Assembly: GCA_903960915.1 (NCBI GenBank)
Contig: CAJCCO010000112.1
Coordinates: forward strand, 1 to 64,000
Source of the DNA: an uncultured beta proteobacterium
GTDB taxonomy: Bacteria; Pseudomonadota; Gammaproteobacteria; Burkholderiales; Burkholderiaceae_C
DNA length: 64,000 nucleotides
Reading direction: 5' to 3'
The notes under the pieces were generated by a model. The model saw only the letters and a list, made by a program, of their open reading frames with translations, did no database searches and was not told the DNA's origin. This document shows, piece by piece, positions 1-9,082 of the stretch (the first letter of the stretch is position 1; every line of letters begins with the position of its first letter). Both the position numbers and the translations under genes were made by a program.

Positions 1-24
1 CCGTCTGCAATCAGGCCAACAGGC

Positions 25-675
25 TCAGAGTTTTTTGGCGGCAGAAGCGGCCGGGGCAGCGGCTTTGGGCACCAAACCCTGCAGCTCTTCTTCAGTGATG
101 ATTTCCAGCACGCGCACCACTTTTTGCACGCCGCTGATGCCGCGCGCACTGTCGGTGGCGCGGTTGGCTTCGCGCTGGGTGACGCGGCCCATGAGGTAAA
201 CGGTGCCGCGCTCGGTGGTGACCTTGAAGGCGTTGGAGAACAGGTCTTTCACGTCCACCATGCCGGCTTTGACCTTGCCGGTGGTCACGGTGTCGTTGGT
301 GCGTTGACCCAGGTTGGTGTTGCCCATGACCGCCAGCTCGTTAACGATCAGGCGCACATTCTCCAGCTTTGACACCATTTGCTCCACGCGTTGCTTGTCT
401 TGGGCGGTGGGCACTTCACCGGTGAGCAAGACCTGGCGGTTGTAGCTGGTCACATTGACATGCGCGCGGTCGCCCAGCGCCTCGCGAACTTGGCTGGCGC
501 CGCGCAACTCAATGGTTTCGTCGTCGAGTTGGGTGCCCGAGGTGCGCCGGTCGGTGGCCACCAGCGAGCCCATGACGGCACTGCCCACCACGATGGGGGC
601 ACAGGCGCTCAAGGTGGCGCCCAGGCAACTGGCCAAAACAAGTTGAGTGACAAGGCGTTGGGTAGCAGTTTTCAT
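25..675 (-). CDS. dolP: BON-domain outer-membrane lipoprotein, DolP/YraP-like
   Basis: Predicted lipoprotein of 216 residues. The N-terminus is a signal peptide ending in a lipobox (L-S-A-C, Cys25). Two BON domains follow at about residues 50-118 and 128-196, then an Ala/Lys-rich tail. In enterobacteria DolP (YraP) is an outer-membrane lipoprotein that binds anionic phospholipid and supports envelope integrity. The ATG at 675 was chosen over an upstream in-frame start because AGGAGACC sits just before it and the signal peptide starts there. The start overlaps the stop of the SIS-domain gene (ATGA). The order yraN-diaA-dolP matches the E. coli neighbourhood, which supports the call. Confidence 0.88.
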   Translation of the reverse strand: MKTATQRLVTQLVLASCLGATLSACAPIVVGSAVMGSLVATDRRTSGTQLDDETIELRGASQVREALGDRAHVNVTSYNRQVLLTGEVPTAQDKQRVEQMVSKLENVRLIVNELAVMGNTNLGQRTNDTVTTGKVKAGMVDVKDLFSNAFKVTTERGTVYLMGRVTQREANRATDSARGISGVQKVVRVLEIITEEELQGLVPKAAAPAASAAKKL

Positions 676-1271
676 AAAGGGGTCTCCTGGTCTCCGAGTA
701 ATTGAGCGTCCACCGCGTCGCACAGGCAGTGCAACGCCAGAATATGAACCTCTTGCACGCGCGCCGTGCGGTCGCTGGGCACGCAAATATGTATGTCTGT
801 GTCGCGCAGGGCATGCGACATTTTGCCGCCGCCACGCCCGCTCAGGCCAATCACCACCATCTCACGCTCATGGGCAGCCTCAATGGCCGCCAGCACATTG
901 GCCGAATTGCCGCTGGTGGAAATAGCCAGCAGCACATCGCCGGGCAAGCCCAGGGCGCGCACCTGGCGCGAAAAGATGACACTGAAGTCGTAATCGTTGG
1001 CAATGGCGGTGATGATGGAGCTGTCCGTGGTGAGCGCAATGGCCCCCAGCTCAGGGCGTTCACGCTCAAAGCGGCCCACAAACTCGGCCGCAAAATGCTG
1101 CGCATCGGCCGCAGAACCGCCGTTGCCGCAGGCCAGCACCTTGCCGCCACTGGTGACGCAGGCCAGCAGGGCTTGCACAGCGTCTGCAATGGGTTTGCTC
1201 AAGACCTGCGCGCTCTGGTATTTCAGGTCGGCGCTGTCTATGAAGTGTTGTTGAATTCTTTGCTCTAGCAT
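672..1271 (-). CDS. diaA: SIS-domain protein, DiaA / phosphoheptose isomerase family
   Basis: A 199-residue sugar-isomerase (SIS) fold protein. Visible motifs are the glycine-rich CGNGGSAADAQH segment near residue 50 and the S-T-S-G-N-S phosphate-binding loop near residue 115. The family includes GmhA, which converts sedoheptulose 7-phosphate for LPS heptose synthesis, and DiaA, which binds DnaA and promotes timely replication initiation. The position between yraN and dolP favours DiaA, but many annotations would say gmhA and sequence alone does not settle it. The start at 1271 (MLEQRIQQ) fits the family length. The stop overlaps dolP by 4 bases and a short gap separates it from yraN. Confidence 0.82.
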   Translation of the reverse strand: MLEQRIQQHFIDSADLKYQSAQVLSKPIADAVQALLACVTSGGKVLACGNGGSAADAQHFAAEFVGRFERERPELGAIALTTDSSIITAIANDYDFSVIFSRQVRALGLPGDVLLAISTSGNSANVLAAIEAAHEREMVVIGLSGRGGGKMSHALRDTDIHICVPSDRTARVQEVHILALHCLCDAVDAQLLGDQETPL

Positions 1272-1333
1272 GGGCCGAATGATACCCGGCCCCCGCAGGG
1301 TTTTGGTGGGGGTTGGCGCCAACCGGCGGCGGC

Positions 1334-1720
1334 TTATTGGGCGTCAAACGCGGCCTTGAGCCAGGTGATTTGACCCTGCTCCAGCAGCACCACATCAAAA
1401 CGGCAGGGGGGCAGCTGGTTCAGGCGCATCAGGTAGTGACGCGCAGCCAGCACAATGCGCCGCTGCTTGGCCGTGCCAATGCTGGCGGCCGCGCCACCGT
1501 GCGCGGCATTCTTGCGCTGGCGCACCTCGACAAACACCAGCGTGCCGTCGCGCTCGCGCATGATCAGGTCGATTTCGCCACCGCCGCGTCCGGGCGTCCG
1601 ATAATTGCGCACCAGCAGGCGCAACTGCGCTTGCTGCAAATATTGCAGCGCGGCCTGTTCGGCCGCATCGCCAGTCTGTTTGGTCGTGCGGACCACGGAT
1701 TTGATTGGAGGGTTCCCCAT
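1334..1720 (-). CDS. yraN: YraN family (UPF0102) protein
   Basis: A 128-residue protein of the UPF0102 family, which has a restriction-endonuclease-like fold. Visible features are the G-x-x-A-E-x-x-A-L start, a G-x-x-E-I-D-L segment near residue 53 and F-V-E-V-R-x-R-K near residue 70, which together carry the putative metal-binding acidic/Lys core. The cellular role is not firmly known; proximity to diaA and rsmI is widely conserved. Its ATG at 1720 faces the probable TTG start of rsmI on the opposite strand, so the two genes share the same start region. Confidence 0.88.
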   Translation of the reverse strand: MGNPPIKSVVRTTKQTGDAAEQAALQYLQQAQLRLLVRNYRTPGRGGGEIDLIMRERDGTLVFVEVRQRKNAAHGGAAASIGTAKQRRIVLAARHYLMRLNQLPPCRFDVVLLEQGQITWLKAAFDAQ

Positions 1721-2637
1721 TGGCTTCTATTTATTCCTCTGCCCTGCAGGCGGCCCATGAGGCCGCCTCTGCGCAACATTATCAGCCGGGTGCGCTGTTT
1801 GTGGTGGCCACGCCCATTGGCAACCTGGCCGACATCACGCTGCGCGCCCTGCATGTGCTGCACCTGGCCGACACCATTGCCTGCGAGGACACCCGCCACA
1901 CCCAGGCCCTGCTGCGCGCCTACGGCATTGACAAAAACAGCGCCCAGTTGCTGGCGGTGCACCAGCACAACGAGGCCGAGGCCGCCGAACAGGTGATTGC
2001 CCGGCTGCACCAGGGCCAGCGCGTGGCCTACGCCAGTGACGCGGGCACGCCCGCCATTAGCGACCCCGGCGCCCGCTTGGTGGCCGCCGTGCGCGCAGCC
2101 CGCTTGCCGGTGGTGCCGCTACCCGGCGCCAGCAGCGTGACGGCGGCCTTGAGCGTGGCAGGCATTGGCGAGGAAGGGGCGCAGGCCGGGCAATTTGTAT
2201 TCGTCGGTTTTTTGCCGTCCAAAGCGGGCGAGCGGGCAACTGCGGTGGCGGCGCTGGCCCACGAGGCCCGCGCCGTGGTGCTGCTGGAGGCGCCGCACCG
2301 CATTGAAGCGCTGGCCGCCGCACTGGCCGTGCTGGGCGAGCGGCCGCTGACCATTGGGCGCGAGCTGACCAAGCAGTTTGAAGAAATTGCCACGGTCAGC
2401 GCAGCCGCCTTTGGCGCCTGGCTGGACGGTGCGCCCAACCGCAGCCGGGGGGAGTTTGTGCTGGTGCTGCACCCCGCCGCCGTGGCGGTAGAAGCCGGCG
2501 CTGAGCTGCGCGTTCTGCAATTGCTGCTGGCCGAGCTGCCCTTGAAGTCTGCGGTGAAACTTGCCGCCGAGATCACCGGCGCTTCGCGCAATGTGCTGTA
2601 CGACGCGGCGCTGGCCATGAAGAAAGACAGCGCGTAA
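1720..2637 (+). CDS. rsmI: 16S rRNA (cytidine-1402-2'-O)-methyltransferase RsmI
   Basis: SAM-dependent tetrapyrrole-methylase-fold enzyme that methylates the ribose of C1402 in 16S rRNA, next to the P site. The family signature is clear: G-x-L-x-V-V-A-T-P-I-G-N-L near residue 23, the acidic CEDTRHT segment near 55, and SDAGTPAISDPG near 100. I chose TTG at 1720 because GGAGGG lies 7 bases upstream; an in-frame TTG at 1705 would itself overlap that ribosome-binding site. Length from 1720 is 305 residues, usual for the family. Divergent from yraN with no intergenic space, so each promoter must lie inside the other gene. Confidence 0.93.
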   Translation: MASIYSSALQAAHEAASAQHYQPGALFVVATPIGNLADITLRALHVLHLADTIACEDTRHTQALLRAYGIDKNSAQLLAVHQHNEAEAAEQVIARLHQGQRVAYASDAGTPAISDPGARLVAAVRAARLPVVPLPGASSVTAALSVAGIGEEGAQAGQFVFVGFLPSKAGERATAVAALAHEARAVVLLEAPHRIEALAAALAVLGERPLTIGRELTKQFEEIATVSAAAFGAWLDGAPNRSRGEFVLVLHPAAVAVEAGAELRVLQLLLAELPLKSAVKLAAEITGASRNVLYDAALAMKKDSA

Positions 2638-2671
2638 ATTGCAGCACCTTACTCAGCATCTTTCGCCCACC

Positions 2672-5401
2672 TCAATGCACCGGGCTGCGCTGGCTAATGT
2701 GCTTCAACAACTGGGTAATTTCATCCAGCAGCACATCGCGCCGGCTGAGCAACTCATTCAGGGGCGCTGGGCTTGAGCTTGGAGTTGAAGTTGAGGTTGA
2801 GGTTGGGGTTGTCACCTTAGCTGGCGCGGCAGTTGTCCGACCCAGCACACGCTGCTTGAGTAAGTCGCTCACCTGCGCATGCAGCTGCTGGTGCAGCTGG
2901 TCGATGGACACAATCTCACGCTGCAAGGCCGGGTGCGCGGCCCCTTCTGCCTCCAGCCAACGCCCCAGGCGGCATTGCTGGGGATCGAGCAAAGGCGCCG
3001 CATCACGCTCGCCACTGACCAAGGCGCGGATTTTTTCAATCCAGGCCTGGTGCTCGGTCATGCCAAAGAGCAGCGGCAAGTTGTCTCGTTTCAGCGCCGT
3101 GGCGTTCAGCCATTCCCCATCCGTCTTCCAGCCGCGCGCCCAGGGCACCAAATCAGCGGCAGGCATGGGCTTGGCAATGAAATAGCCCTGCCCCAACTCA
3201 CACCCCAGTTGCAGCAGCACGCGTCCGTGCGTGACCGACTCCACCCCCTCGGCAATCACCTCGTGGCCAAAGGCCGCAGACAAGGTGATGACGCCATCGA
3301 GAATGGCCAGGTCGTCCGTGTCGCCCAACATGCCGCGCACAAAGCTCTGGTCAATCTTGATCACATTGACGGGCAGGCGCTTCATGTAATTGAGCGACGA
3401 GTAGCCGGTGCCAAAGTCGTCCAGCGCAAACCGCACCCCCATCTCGCGGCAAGCCTTGATGAGTTGCGAGACATGCGCCAGGTCTTCCAGTGCGCTGGTT
3501 TCCAGCACCTCCAGCTCCAGCTGTCCGGGCGCCAGCTGCGGGTGCCTGGCAAGAATTTTTTTCAAACGCTCCGCAAAGTCTGGCAGCTGCAAGTGGCGCG
3601 AGCTGATGTTGACGCTGAAACGCAGGCTCAGACCGTCGCGCTTGAACGCGCCCATTTGCTGCAAGGCAGTCTCCAGCACCCACTCGCCCATATCTACCGC
3701 CAGAGGGTGGTCTTCCACCACCGGTAAAAAGGCGCCCGGTAGCATCAAGCCACGCTGCGGGTGTTGCCAGCGAATCAAGGCCTCCACGCCCACCAGCTGA
3801 CCGCTGCGCATGTTGACAATGGGTTGGTAGTGCAGCACAAATTCTTGCGCCACCAGGGCTTGGCGAATGCGGTCCAAGGTTTCGTGGTGGCCGCGTATCA
3901 AGCGGTCTTGTTCGGCATCGAAGATGTGGTAGCGGTTGCGGCCCGTCATCTTGGCCTGGTACATGGCCTGGTCGGCCTGGCGCAGCAACTGGCCGCTGCC
4001 CACTTCTTCGCGCTGTGGAAAAAATGTTACCCCCAGACTGGCGGAGACCTGGAGCACGATATCGTCTAGATGCACCGGCTCGGATGCGCAGGACACCAAG
4101 CGGGCCAGCATGGGGGCACAGGCCTGGCTGTCGGCCAGGTCCAGGAACAAGGCAACAAACTCATCACCACCCAAGCGTGCCAGGGTGTCGCCTTCGCGCA
4201 GGGCGTGCTTCATGTGCAAGGACAGCGCCACCAGCAGCCGGTCGCCCATATCATGGCCGTAGCGGTCGTTGACAGCCTTGAACCCATCGAGATCAATAAA
4301 GGACACCCCCACCAGCTTGCCATGGCGCAGCGCCTGCGCCATGGCCTGGTTCAGGCGGTCCATCAACAAAGAGCGGTTGGGCAGGCCGGTCAACGCGTCG
4401 TAATGCGCAATGTATTCGAGCTGGCGCTCGTGCTCCTTGAAGTCGGTGATGTCAGAAAACAGCGCCACATAGTGTTCAACCTGGCCCTGCGGGTTGCGCA
4501 CGGCGCTGATGGTTTGCATGCCGGCATAGACCTCGCCATTTTTACGCTGGTTCCATATTTCACCGAACCAATAGCCCAACTGGCTCAGGTCACGCCACAT
4601 GGTGACAAAAAAAGCATCGTCCTGGCGCGGTGAACGCAAGAGTCGCGGATTGCGCCCCAGCACTTCGTCATGGCTATAGCCAGTGATGCGGCTGAAGGCC
4701 TCATTGACGTCCAGGATGGCGCCATCAGCCGCCGTGATCATGATGCCTTCACGCGCGTGGGTAAACACACTGGCGGCAAGCTGCAGCTGTTTCTCGTTCA
4801 GCTTGCGCTCGGTGATGTCCAGCCACACCATGCGCTGAATCGGCAGGCCTTCAATACCCACGCCCTGGGTGATCTCCAACTGGGCCCAAAAGAGGGTGGC
4901 GTCCGGCTTCAAGAAGCGCAGCTCGCAGGCCTTCGGTATGGCGCCACTGGCCAGCTGGCGCTGGTACAGGTAGTAAATGTCCTGGTCTTGCGGACAGATG
5001 AACTGCGTGAGCGGCTGCTTGACCAGCACGCCCCGGTTCCGCCCGAGCAAGGCACAGGCGGTCAGGTTGACATTGAGAATGAGGCCGGCTGCGTCCAGAA
5101 TGCAATAGCCCACCGGAGCGAGTTCAAACAGGTCTTTGTAGCGCGCCCGGGTGGACTCCAGTTGCGCCTGCATCTGGCGCAACTCCTCGTTTTGCATCTC
5201 CAGTTCGATCTGGTGCACACGCAATTCAAACAAGGTTTTTTTCAGCACGTCGGGGGTGCTGAGCGCCCATGTTTCCCCAGCCTCACCAAAGCGGCTATTG
5301 ACCTGCGCCTGCGCCCGCTCGCGCAGCGCCTGCGCCGCCGTGACAGGGTCGATTGGTTGGTCGGTTAGCGGTTTGGCATCCGGGTTGGCATCGTCAGTCA
5401 T
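2672..5401 (-). CDS. PAS-PAS-GGDEF-EAL protein with C-terminal CZB zinc domain
   Basis: A 909-residue cyclic-di-GMP turnover protein. In order: a short coiled coil near residues 55-85, two PAS sensor domains (about 85-190 and 205-325), a GGDEF domain with an intact GGDEF signature (RLGGDEFVALF), an EAL domain with an intact signature (VEALIRW) and catalytic-type segments, and a C-terminal region with the CZB pattern: a His in E-H-Q-A-W, Cys in C-R-L-G-R-W, and H-x-x-x-H 27 residues after that Cys. CZB domains bind zinc and gate the E. coli cyclase DgcZ. Both enzyme domains could be active. A Ser/Thr/Pro-repeat linker follows the CZB domain. No transmembrane segment is seen. Start ATG 5401 overlaps the stop of the CheB-CheR gene by 8 bases, so co-translation is likely. 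Confidence 0.9.
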   Translation of the reverse strand: MTDDANPDAKPLTDQPIDPVTAAQALRERAQAQVNSRFGEAGETWALSTPDVLKKTLFELRVHQIELEMQNEELRQMQAQLESTRARYKDLFELAPVGYCILDAAGLILNVNLTACALLGRNRGVLVKQPLTQFICPQDQDIYYLYQRQLASGAIPKACELRFLKPDATLFWAQLEITQGVGIEGLPIQRMVWLDITERKLNEKQLQLAASVFTHAREGIMITAADGAILDVNEAFSRITGYSHDEVLGRNPRLLRSPRQDDAFFVTMWRDLSQLGYWFGEIWNQRKNGEVYAGMQTISAVRNPQGQVEHYVALFSDITDFKEHERQLEYIAHYDALTGLPNRSLLMDRLNQAMAQALRHGKLVGVSFIDLDGFKAVNDRYGHDMGDRLLVALSLHMKHALREGDTLARLGGDEFVALFLDLADSQACAPMLARLVSCASEPVHLDDIVLQVSASLGVTFFPQREEVGSGQLLRQADQAMYQAKMTGRNRYHIFDAEQDRLIRGHHETLDRIRQALVAQEFVLHYQPIVNMRSGQLVGVEALIRWQHPQRGLMLPGAFLPVVEDHPLAVDMGEWVLETALQQMGAFKRDGLSLRFSVNISSRHLQLPDFAERLKKILARHPQLAPGQLELEVLETSALEDLAHVSQLIKACREMGVRFALDDFGTGYSSLNYMKRLPVNVIKIDQSFVRGMLGDTDDLAILDGVITLSAAFGHEVIAEGVESVTHGRVLLQLGCELGQGYFIAKPMPAADLVPWARGWKTDGEWLNATALKRDNLPLLFGMTEHQAWIEKIRALVSGERDAAPLLDPQQCRLGRWLEAEGAAHPALQREIVSIDQLHQQLHAQVSDLLKQRVLGRTTAAPAKVTTPTSTSTSTPSSSPAPLNELLSRRDVLLDEITQLLKHISQRSPVH

Positions 5402-8390
5402 GGGTGGGCTCCAACAAACGTTCGGTGGTGGCAATGGCGTAGACCTCGCCCGTCTGGTTGAGCAAGGCGGAGGCGATCAGGCTCACAGGCACGCTCTTGC
5501 CGCCTTGGTTCAAGCGCTCGCTGCGGTAGGGTTCCATCACGGCGGCCTGGCTGAGTTGGAGCACCTTGGCCAACTCTTCGTCTTGATGCCCGGCAGGAAT
5601 ACGCTGGCGCACATTCATGCGCAACGCTTCGGCCTCGGTCCAGCCGTACAGGCGCTGCGCGCCTGGGTTCCAGGCCAAAATCTGCCCCGCCAGGTCTTGC
5701 ACCGTGATGGCGTCGTGCGAATCACGCAGCACCACAGCCAGCCGGTACAGCGCTTCTGCGGCCTGTTTTAATTCAGCGGCTTGCTGCTTCAACTGGGTGA
5801 TGTTGAAGAAGGTGATGACCACGCCTTGCACCTGATTTTCAAGCGTTCGGTAGGGCAGCATGCGCAACAGATACCAGTCGCCGTTTTGGCTTTGCACCGT
5901 CACCTCTTTGGGTTGCAGGGTGTCGAGCACGGCCTGAGCATCAGGCACCAGTTGCGCATAGCCCACCAGATTGGAGGCGAGGTGCGCCACCGGCCGGCCA
6001 ATGTCTACCGGCATGAGGTGAATGATTTGCGAGGCCTTGGGCGTGAAGCGCAAGATGTGCAGCTGCGGGTCAATAAACACGGTGGCAATCTCGGTGCCGG
6101 CCAGCAGGTTGTTCATGTCATTGTTGGCACGCGACAACTCGGCCACCTTGGCCTGCAACTCGGCGTTGACGGTGGCCAACTCTTCGTTGATGGACTGCAT
6201 TTCTTCGCGCGAGGTTTCCAGCTCTTCATTGCTGGCCTGAAACTCCTCGTTGATGGACTGCATCTCTTCGTTGGACGACTTCAGCTGCTCGTTGGAGGTT
6301 TCTAATTGCGCATTGACCGCCTGCAAAAATTGCTCTTTGGCCTGCAGTGCGTGATGCAGCTCGGCAACCCGTGCATCCGACTGGGCGCTGGCCTCTGGTG
6401 ACTCTGGTGCCTGCCCAGCCGCTACCGCGGGTGCTGGCGGCACGGGCGCCTCTTCCATCACCACCAGGTACAGCGGGGCTTGTTCCCCCTGCTGCGGATC
6501 CATCGGAACCTGGCGCACCAGCAGGTTCACACCCAGCACCTCCTGGTTGAGCTTGACACGCAAGCCCGACACCCGCACCGGCGCCTTGCTGCTGAGCGCC
6601 TGGTGCAAGGCGGCACCCAATTCGTAGCGTAGGCCTTCACGTGCCATTTTCAAAATATTGTTGATGCTGACCTCGCCCTCGGCCGGCTCCAGGTACCTGC
6701 CGGTGCGGCCATGCAGGTAAAAAATATCGCCCAGAGCATTGACGAGCGCTGCCGCCGGGGCCACCTGCTCCAACAGGGCCCGCTCGGTCAACTCGCGCAG
6801 CGGCAACTTGACCGGCCGCAAGGCCCGACTATCACCCAGCTCAAAGGGTTTGGTAGGCGTCGTGGGGGGCCGAAACTCCGGCCGGCTTGGGCTTTGAAAG
6901 TCTGAACGTCGCCGGTACAACTTGGCCTTGCTGTCGAGCACGGTAAATGCGCTTTCATACGCACCTATGCCTTCTGAATTGCCCAGAAACATAATGCCGT
7001 TGGGGTTGAGGGCATAGTGAAACATGGGGATGAGTTTTTTCTGCAAACTCAGGTCCATGTAAATCATCACGTTGCGGCAACTGAGCAAGTCCACCTTGGA
7101 AAACGGCGGGTCGCGAATCACGTCATGGGTTGAAAAAATCAGCATGTCCCTGATTTTTTTTTGGATCCGATAGGTCTGGCCGCCCGGCTCTATCGAAAAA
7201 AACCGGGCCAGCCGCTGCGCTGTCACATCGGCGGCGATGCTGGCGGGGTACATGCCGGTGCGGGCAACCGCAATGGCTTGGCTGTCAATGTCGGTACCAA
7301 AGATTTGAATGCGGTAGTTTTGCCGCAAAGCGTCCATTTTTTCCTGCAACAAAATGGCGATCGAATACGCCTCTTCGCCCGTGGAGCAGCCCGGCACCCA
7401 GACGCGCAGCGCCGCACCGGGCTGCTTGCCTTCAAACAGGCTGGGAATGACTGTTTCTTCCAGCGAGGCGAACGCCTCCGGGTCGCGAAAGAAATTGGTC
7501 ACGCCAATCAGCAAATCACGAAACAGCGCTTCGGTTTCGGCCGGGTTGTTTTGCAGGTAGCGCACGTAATCGTCGACGTTGTCCAACTGGTGCACCGCCA
7601 TGCGCCGCTCAATGCGCCGGTGGATGGTGCTGGGCTTGTACTGAGAAAAGTCGTGCCCTATCTGGTTGCGCACCAGCACAAACACTTTGCTCAACGCGTT
7701 GTCAGAAAAAGGCTTCGCATGCCGCGGCGGCAGGACGGGCAAAGTAAATGCATATTTGGTGTACGCAATGATTTGGGCCGGCATCTCCACCGGGGTCATC
7801 ACAAGGTCCACCAAGCCGGTGCTGATGGCGCTGCTGGGCATGCCGTTGAACTCGCACGAGGTCGGGGTCTGCGCCATCACCATGCCACCCTCGCCCTTGA
7901 TGGCGCGCACGCCCAACATGCCGTCGCTGCCCGTGCCCGACAGCACAATGCCAATGGCCCGCTCATGCTGGTCTTGCGCCAGCGAGCGAAAGAAAAAGTC
8001 AATCGGCAAACGCCGGCCCCGCGGCTCGGCGGGCTCCAGCAGTTGCAGCTTGCCGTTGATGAAGGCCATGTCGCGGTTGGGCGCAATGATGTAGACGCAG
8101 TTGGCGTTGACCTGCATGCCATCCTCCACCTCCAGCACCTTCATGCGGGTGTGGCGCTGTATCAGGTCGGTCAGCACGCTCTTGTGGTCGGGGGCCAGGT
8201 GCTGCACCAGCACAAAAGCCATGCCGGGGTCGCTGTCTGCCGGCATGCCTGAGAAGAAGGCCTCAAACGCGGCCAAACCACCGGCTGATGCACCAATGCC
8301 CACCACCGGGCAGGGCAGCGCGGGCGAGCCAAGGTCTGTCACCTCCAGGCTTGGGGCGGTCGCTTCAACAGGGGTTTCTTCAACAGACAT
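5394..8390 (-). CDS. CheB-CheR-PAS fusion (hybrid methylesterase/methyltransferase signalling protein)
   Basis: A 998-residue fusion. The N-terminal CheB methylesterase domain (about residues 25-215) keeps Ser in GIGASAGG, His in VQHLAPDH and Asp in GTGSDGMLG, but has no response-regulator receiver domain. A CheR methyltransferase domain (about 235-490) has the SAM-binding GCSTGEEAYS segment. Next come a degenerate PAS, a long heptad-repeat coiled coil (about 690-770, many E-E-x-x-x-S/N-E repeats) and two PAS domains. Fusions of this type usually act in non-flagellar two-component signalling. No kinase or MCP gene is present in this window. ATG 8390 was chosen because AGGAG precedes it; the upstream extension is low-complexity. 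It heads a two-gene unit with the GGDEF-EAL gene. Confidence 0.92.
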   Translation of the reverse strand: MSVEETPVEATAPSLEVTDLGSPALPCPVVGIGASAGGLAAFEAFFSGMPADSDPGMAFVLVQHLAPDHKSVLTDLIQRHTRMKVLEVEDGMQVNANCVYIIAPNRDMAFINGKLQLLEPAEPRGRRLPIDFFFRSLAQDQHERAIGIVLSGTGSDGMLGVRAIKGEGGMVMAQTPTSCEFNGMPSSAISTGLVDLVMTPVEMPAQIIAYTKYAFTLPVLPPRHAKPFSDNALSKVFVLVRNQIGHDFSQYKPSTIHRRIERRMAVHQLDNVDDYVRYLQNNPAETEALFRDLLIGVTNFFRDPEAFASLEETVIPSLFEGKQPGAALRVWVPGCSTGEEAYSIAILLQEKMDALRQNYRIQIFGTDIDSQAIAVARTGMYPASIAADVTAQRLARFFSIEPGGQTYRIQKKIRDMLIFSTHDVIRDPPFSKVDLLSCRNVMIYMDLSLQKKLIPMFHYALNPNGIMFLGNSEGIGAYESAFTVLDSKAKLYRRRSDFQSPSRPEFRPPTTPTKPFELGDSRALRPVKLPLRELTERALLEQVAPAAALVNALGDIFYLHGRTGRYLEPAEGEVSINNILKMAREGLRYELGAALHQALSSKAPVRVSGLRVKLNQEVLGVNLLVRQVPMDPQQGEQAPLYLVVMEEAPVPPAPAVAAGQAPESPEASAQSDARVAELHHALQAKEQFLQAVNAQLETSNEQLKSSNEEMQSINEEFQASNEELETSREEMQSINEELATVNAELQAKVAELSRANNDMNNLLAGTEIATVFIDPQLHILRFTPKASQIIHLMPVDIGRPVAHLASNLVGYAQLVPDAQAVLDTLQPKEVTVQSQNGDWYLLRMLPYRTLENQVQGVVITFFNITQLKQQAAELKQAAEALYRLAVVLRDSHDAITVQDLAGQILAWNPGAQRLYGWTEAEALRMNVRQRIPAGHQDEELAKVLQLSQAAVMEPYRSERLNQGGKSVPVSLIASALLNQTGEVYAIATTERLLEPTHD

Positions 8391-8550
8391 GCAGGCCACG
8401 CTCCTGAGCGCCAAGGGCGGCGCGCATTGAAGGGGCATGCTAGCCAGCGCTGGCGCGGCCGGCTTGAGGCAGCGCAACGGGGCGGGTCGTCCCTAGCCCG
8501 TTGAAGAAGTATGGCAAAGTGGGTGCAACAAATCAGGTGTAATTTTTAGA

Positions 8551-9066
8551 ATGAAAAAACGGGTCGCATTGCCACTTTTGCTGTTGGTTCTGGTGGGGGT
8601 AAGCGCTTCACACCTGGGCATTAAATCTGCAGACAACAGCCACTTGTTGGTGCTTGATGGTCGGGAGATTGATGTCTTGGGGAAATTTAAAAACCACTGG
8701 GTAGCGGCCACCACCTCTTGCCAAGCTGTGGCCCAGCTGCAGGCCACCGACCCACCCTACGCCGAGGTGTTGCAGTTGATTCAATCGTACAGCCCACCCA
8801 GCTCTCAGTCGGCCCGGATTGCCAGCCTGTGGACGATGGGGGCGTGGACTTTGGCGGAGGTTGAATTCAAGGACCTGGTGCCCAGCGTGGTGGTCCTCCA
8901 GACCCTCAACGGCAAGCCGCAAATTCTGCCCCGTGCCATCTGGAGCGGCTACACCCGGCCTTGGGTTGCGGCGCCTTTCATTCGCCACTACCTGGCCACC
9001 CGGTCGCCTGAAATACCCCTCACTTTGCTGAATTGTTTTAAACCCCAATCCAGGTCGTTCCATTGA
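8551..9066 (+). CDS. Putative secreted protein of unknown function
   Basis: 171 residues with a clear signal peptide (MKKR followed by a Leu/Val-rich core to about residue 19). I do not recognise a known domain. The mature part has a single Cys near residue 55 and another near the end, an aromatic-rich middle and a hydrophobic stretch around PSVVVLQTL. It begins right after a short A/T-rich leader and ends 16 bases before the photolyase-like gene on the same strand, so the two probably share a transcript. It is divergent from the CheB-CheR gene. Confidence 0.6.
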   Translation: MKKRVALPLLLLVLVGVSASHLGIKSADNSHLLVLDGREIDVLGKFKNHWVAATTSCQAVAQLQATDPPYAEVLQLIQSYSPPSSQSARIASLWTMGAWTLAEVEFKDLVPSVVVLQTLNGKPQILPRAIWSGYTRPWVAAPFIRHYLATRSPEIPLTLLNCFKPQSRSFH

Positions 9067-9082
9067 AAAATACTGATTTCGT

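Noticed and set aside
2879-3727. Long open frame on the plus strand, opposite the GGDEF-EAL gene
   Set aside because: It is antisense to a gene with intact domains, has no ribosome-binding site and shows the His/Gln-rich composition typical of shadow frames in GC-rich DNA.
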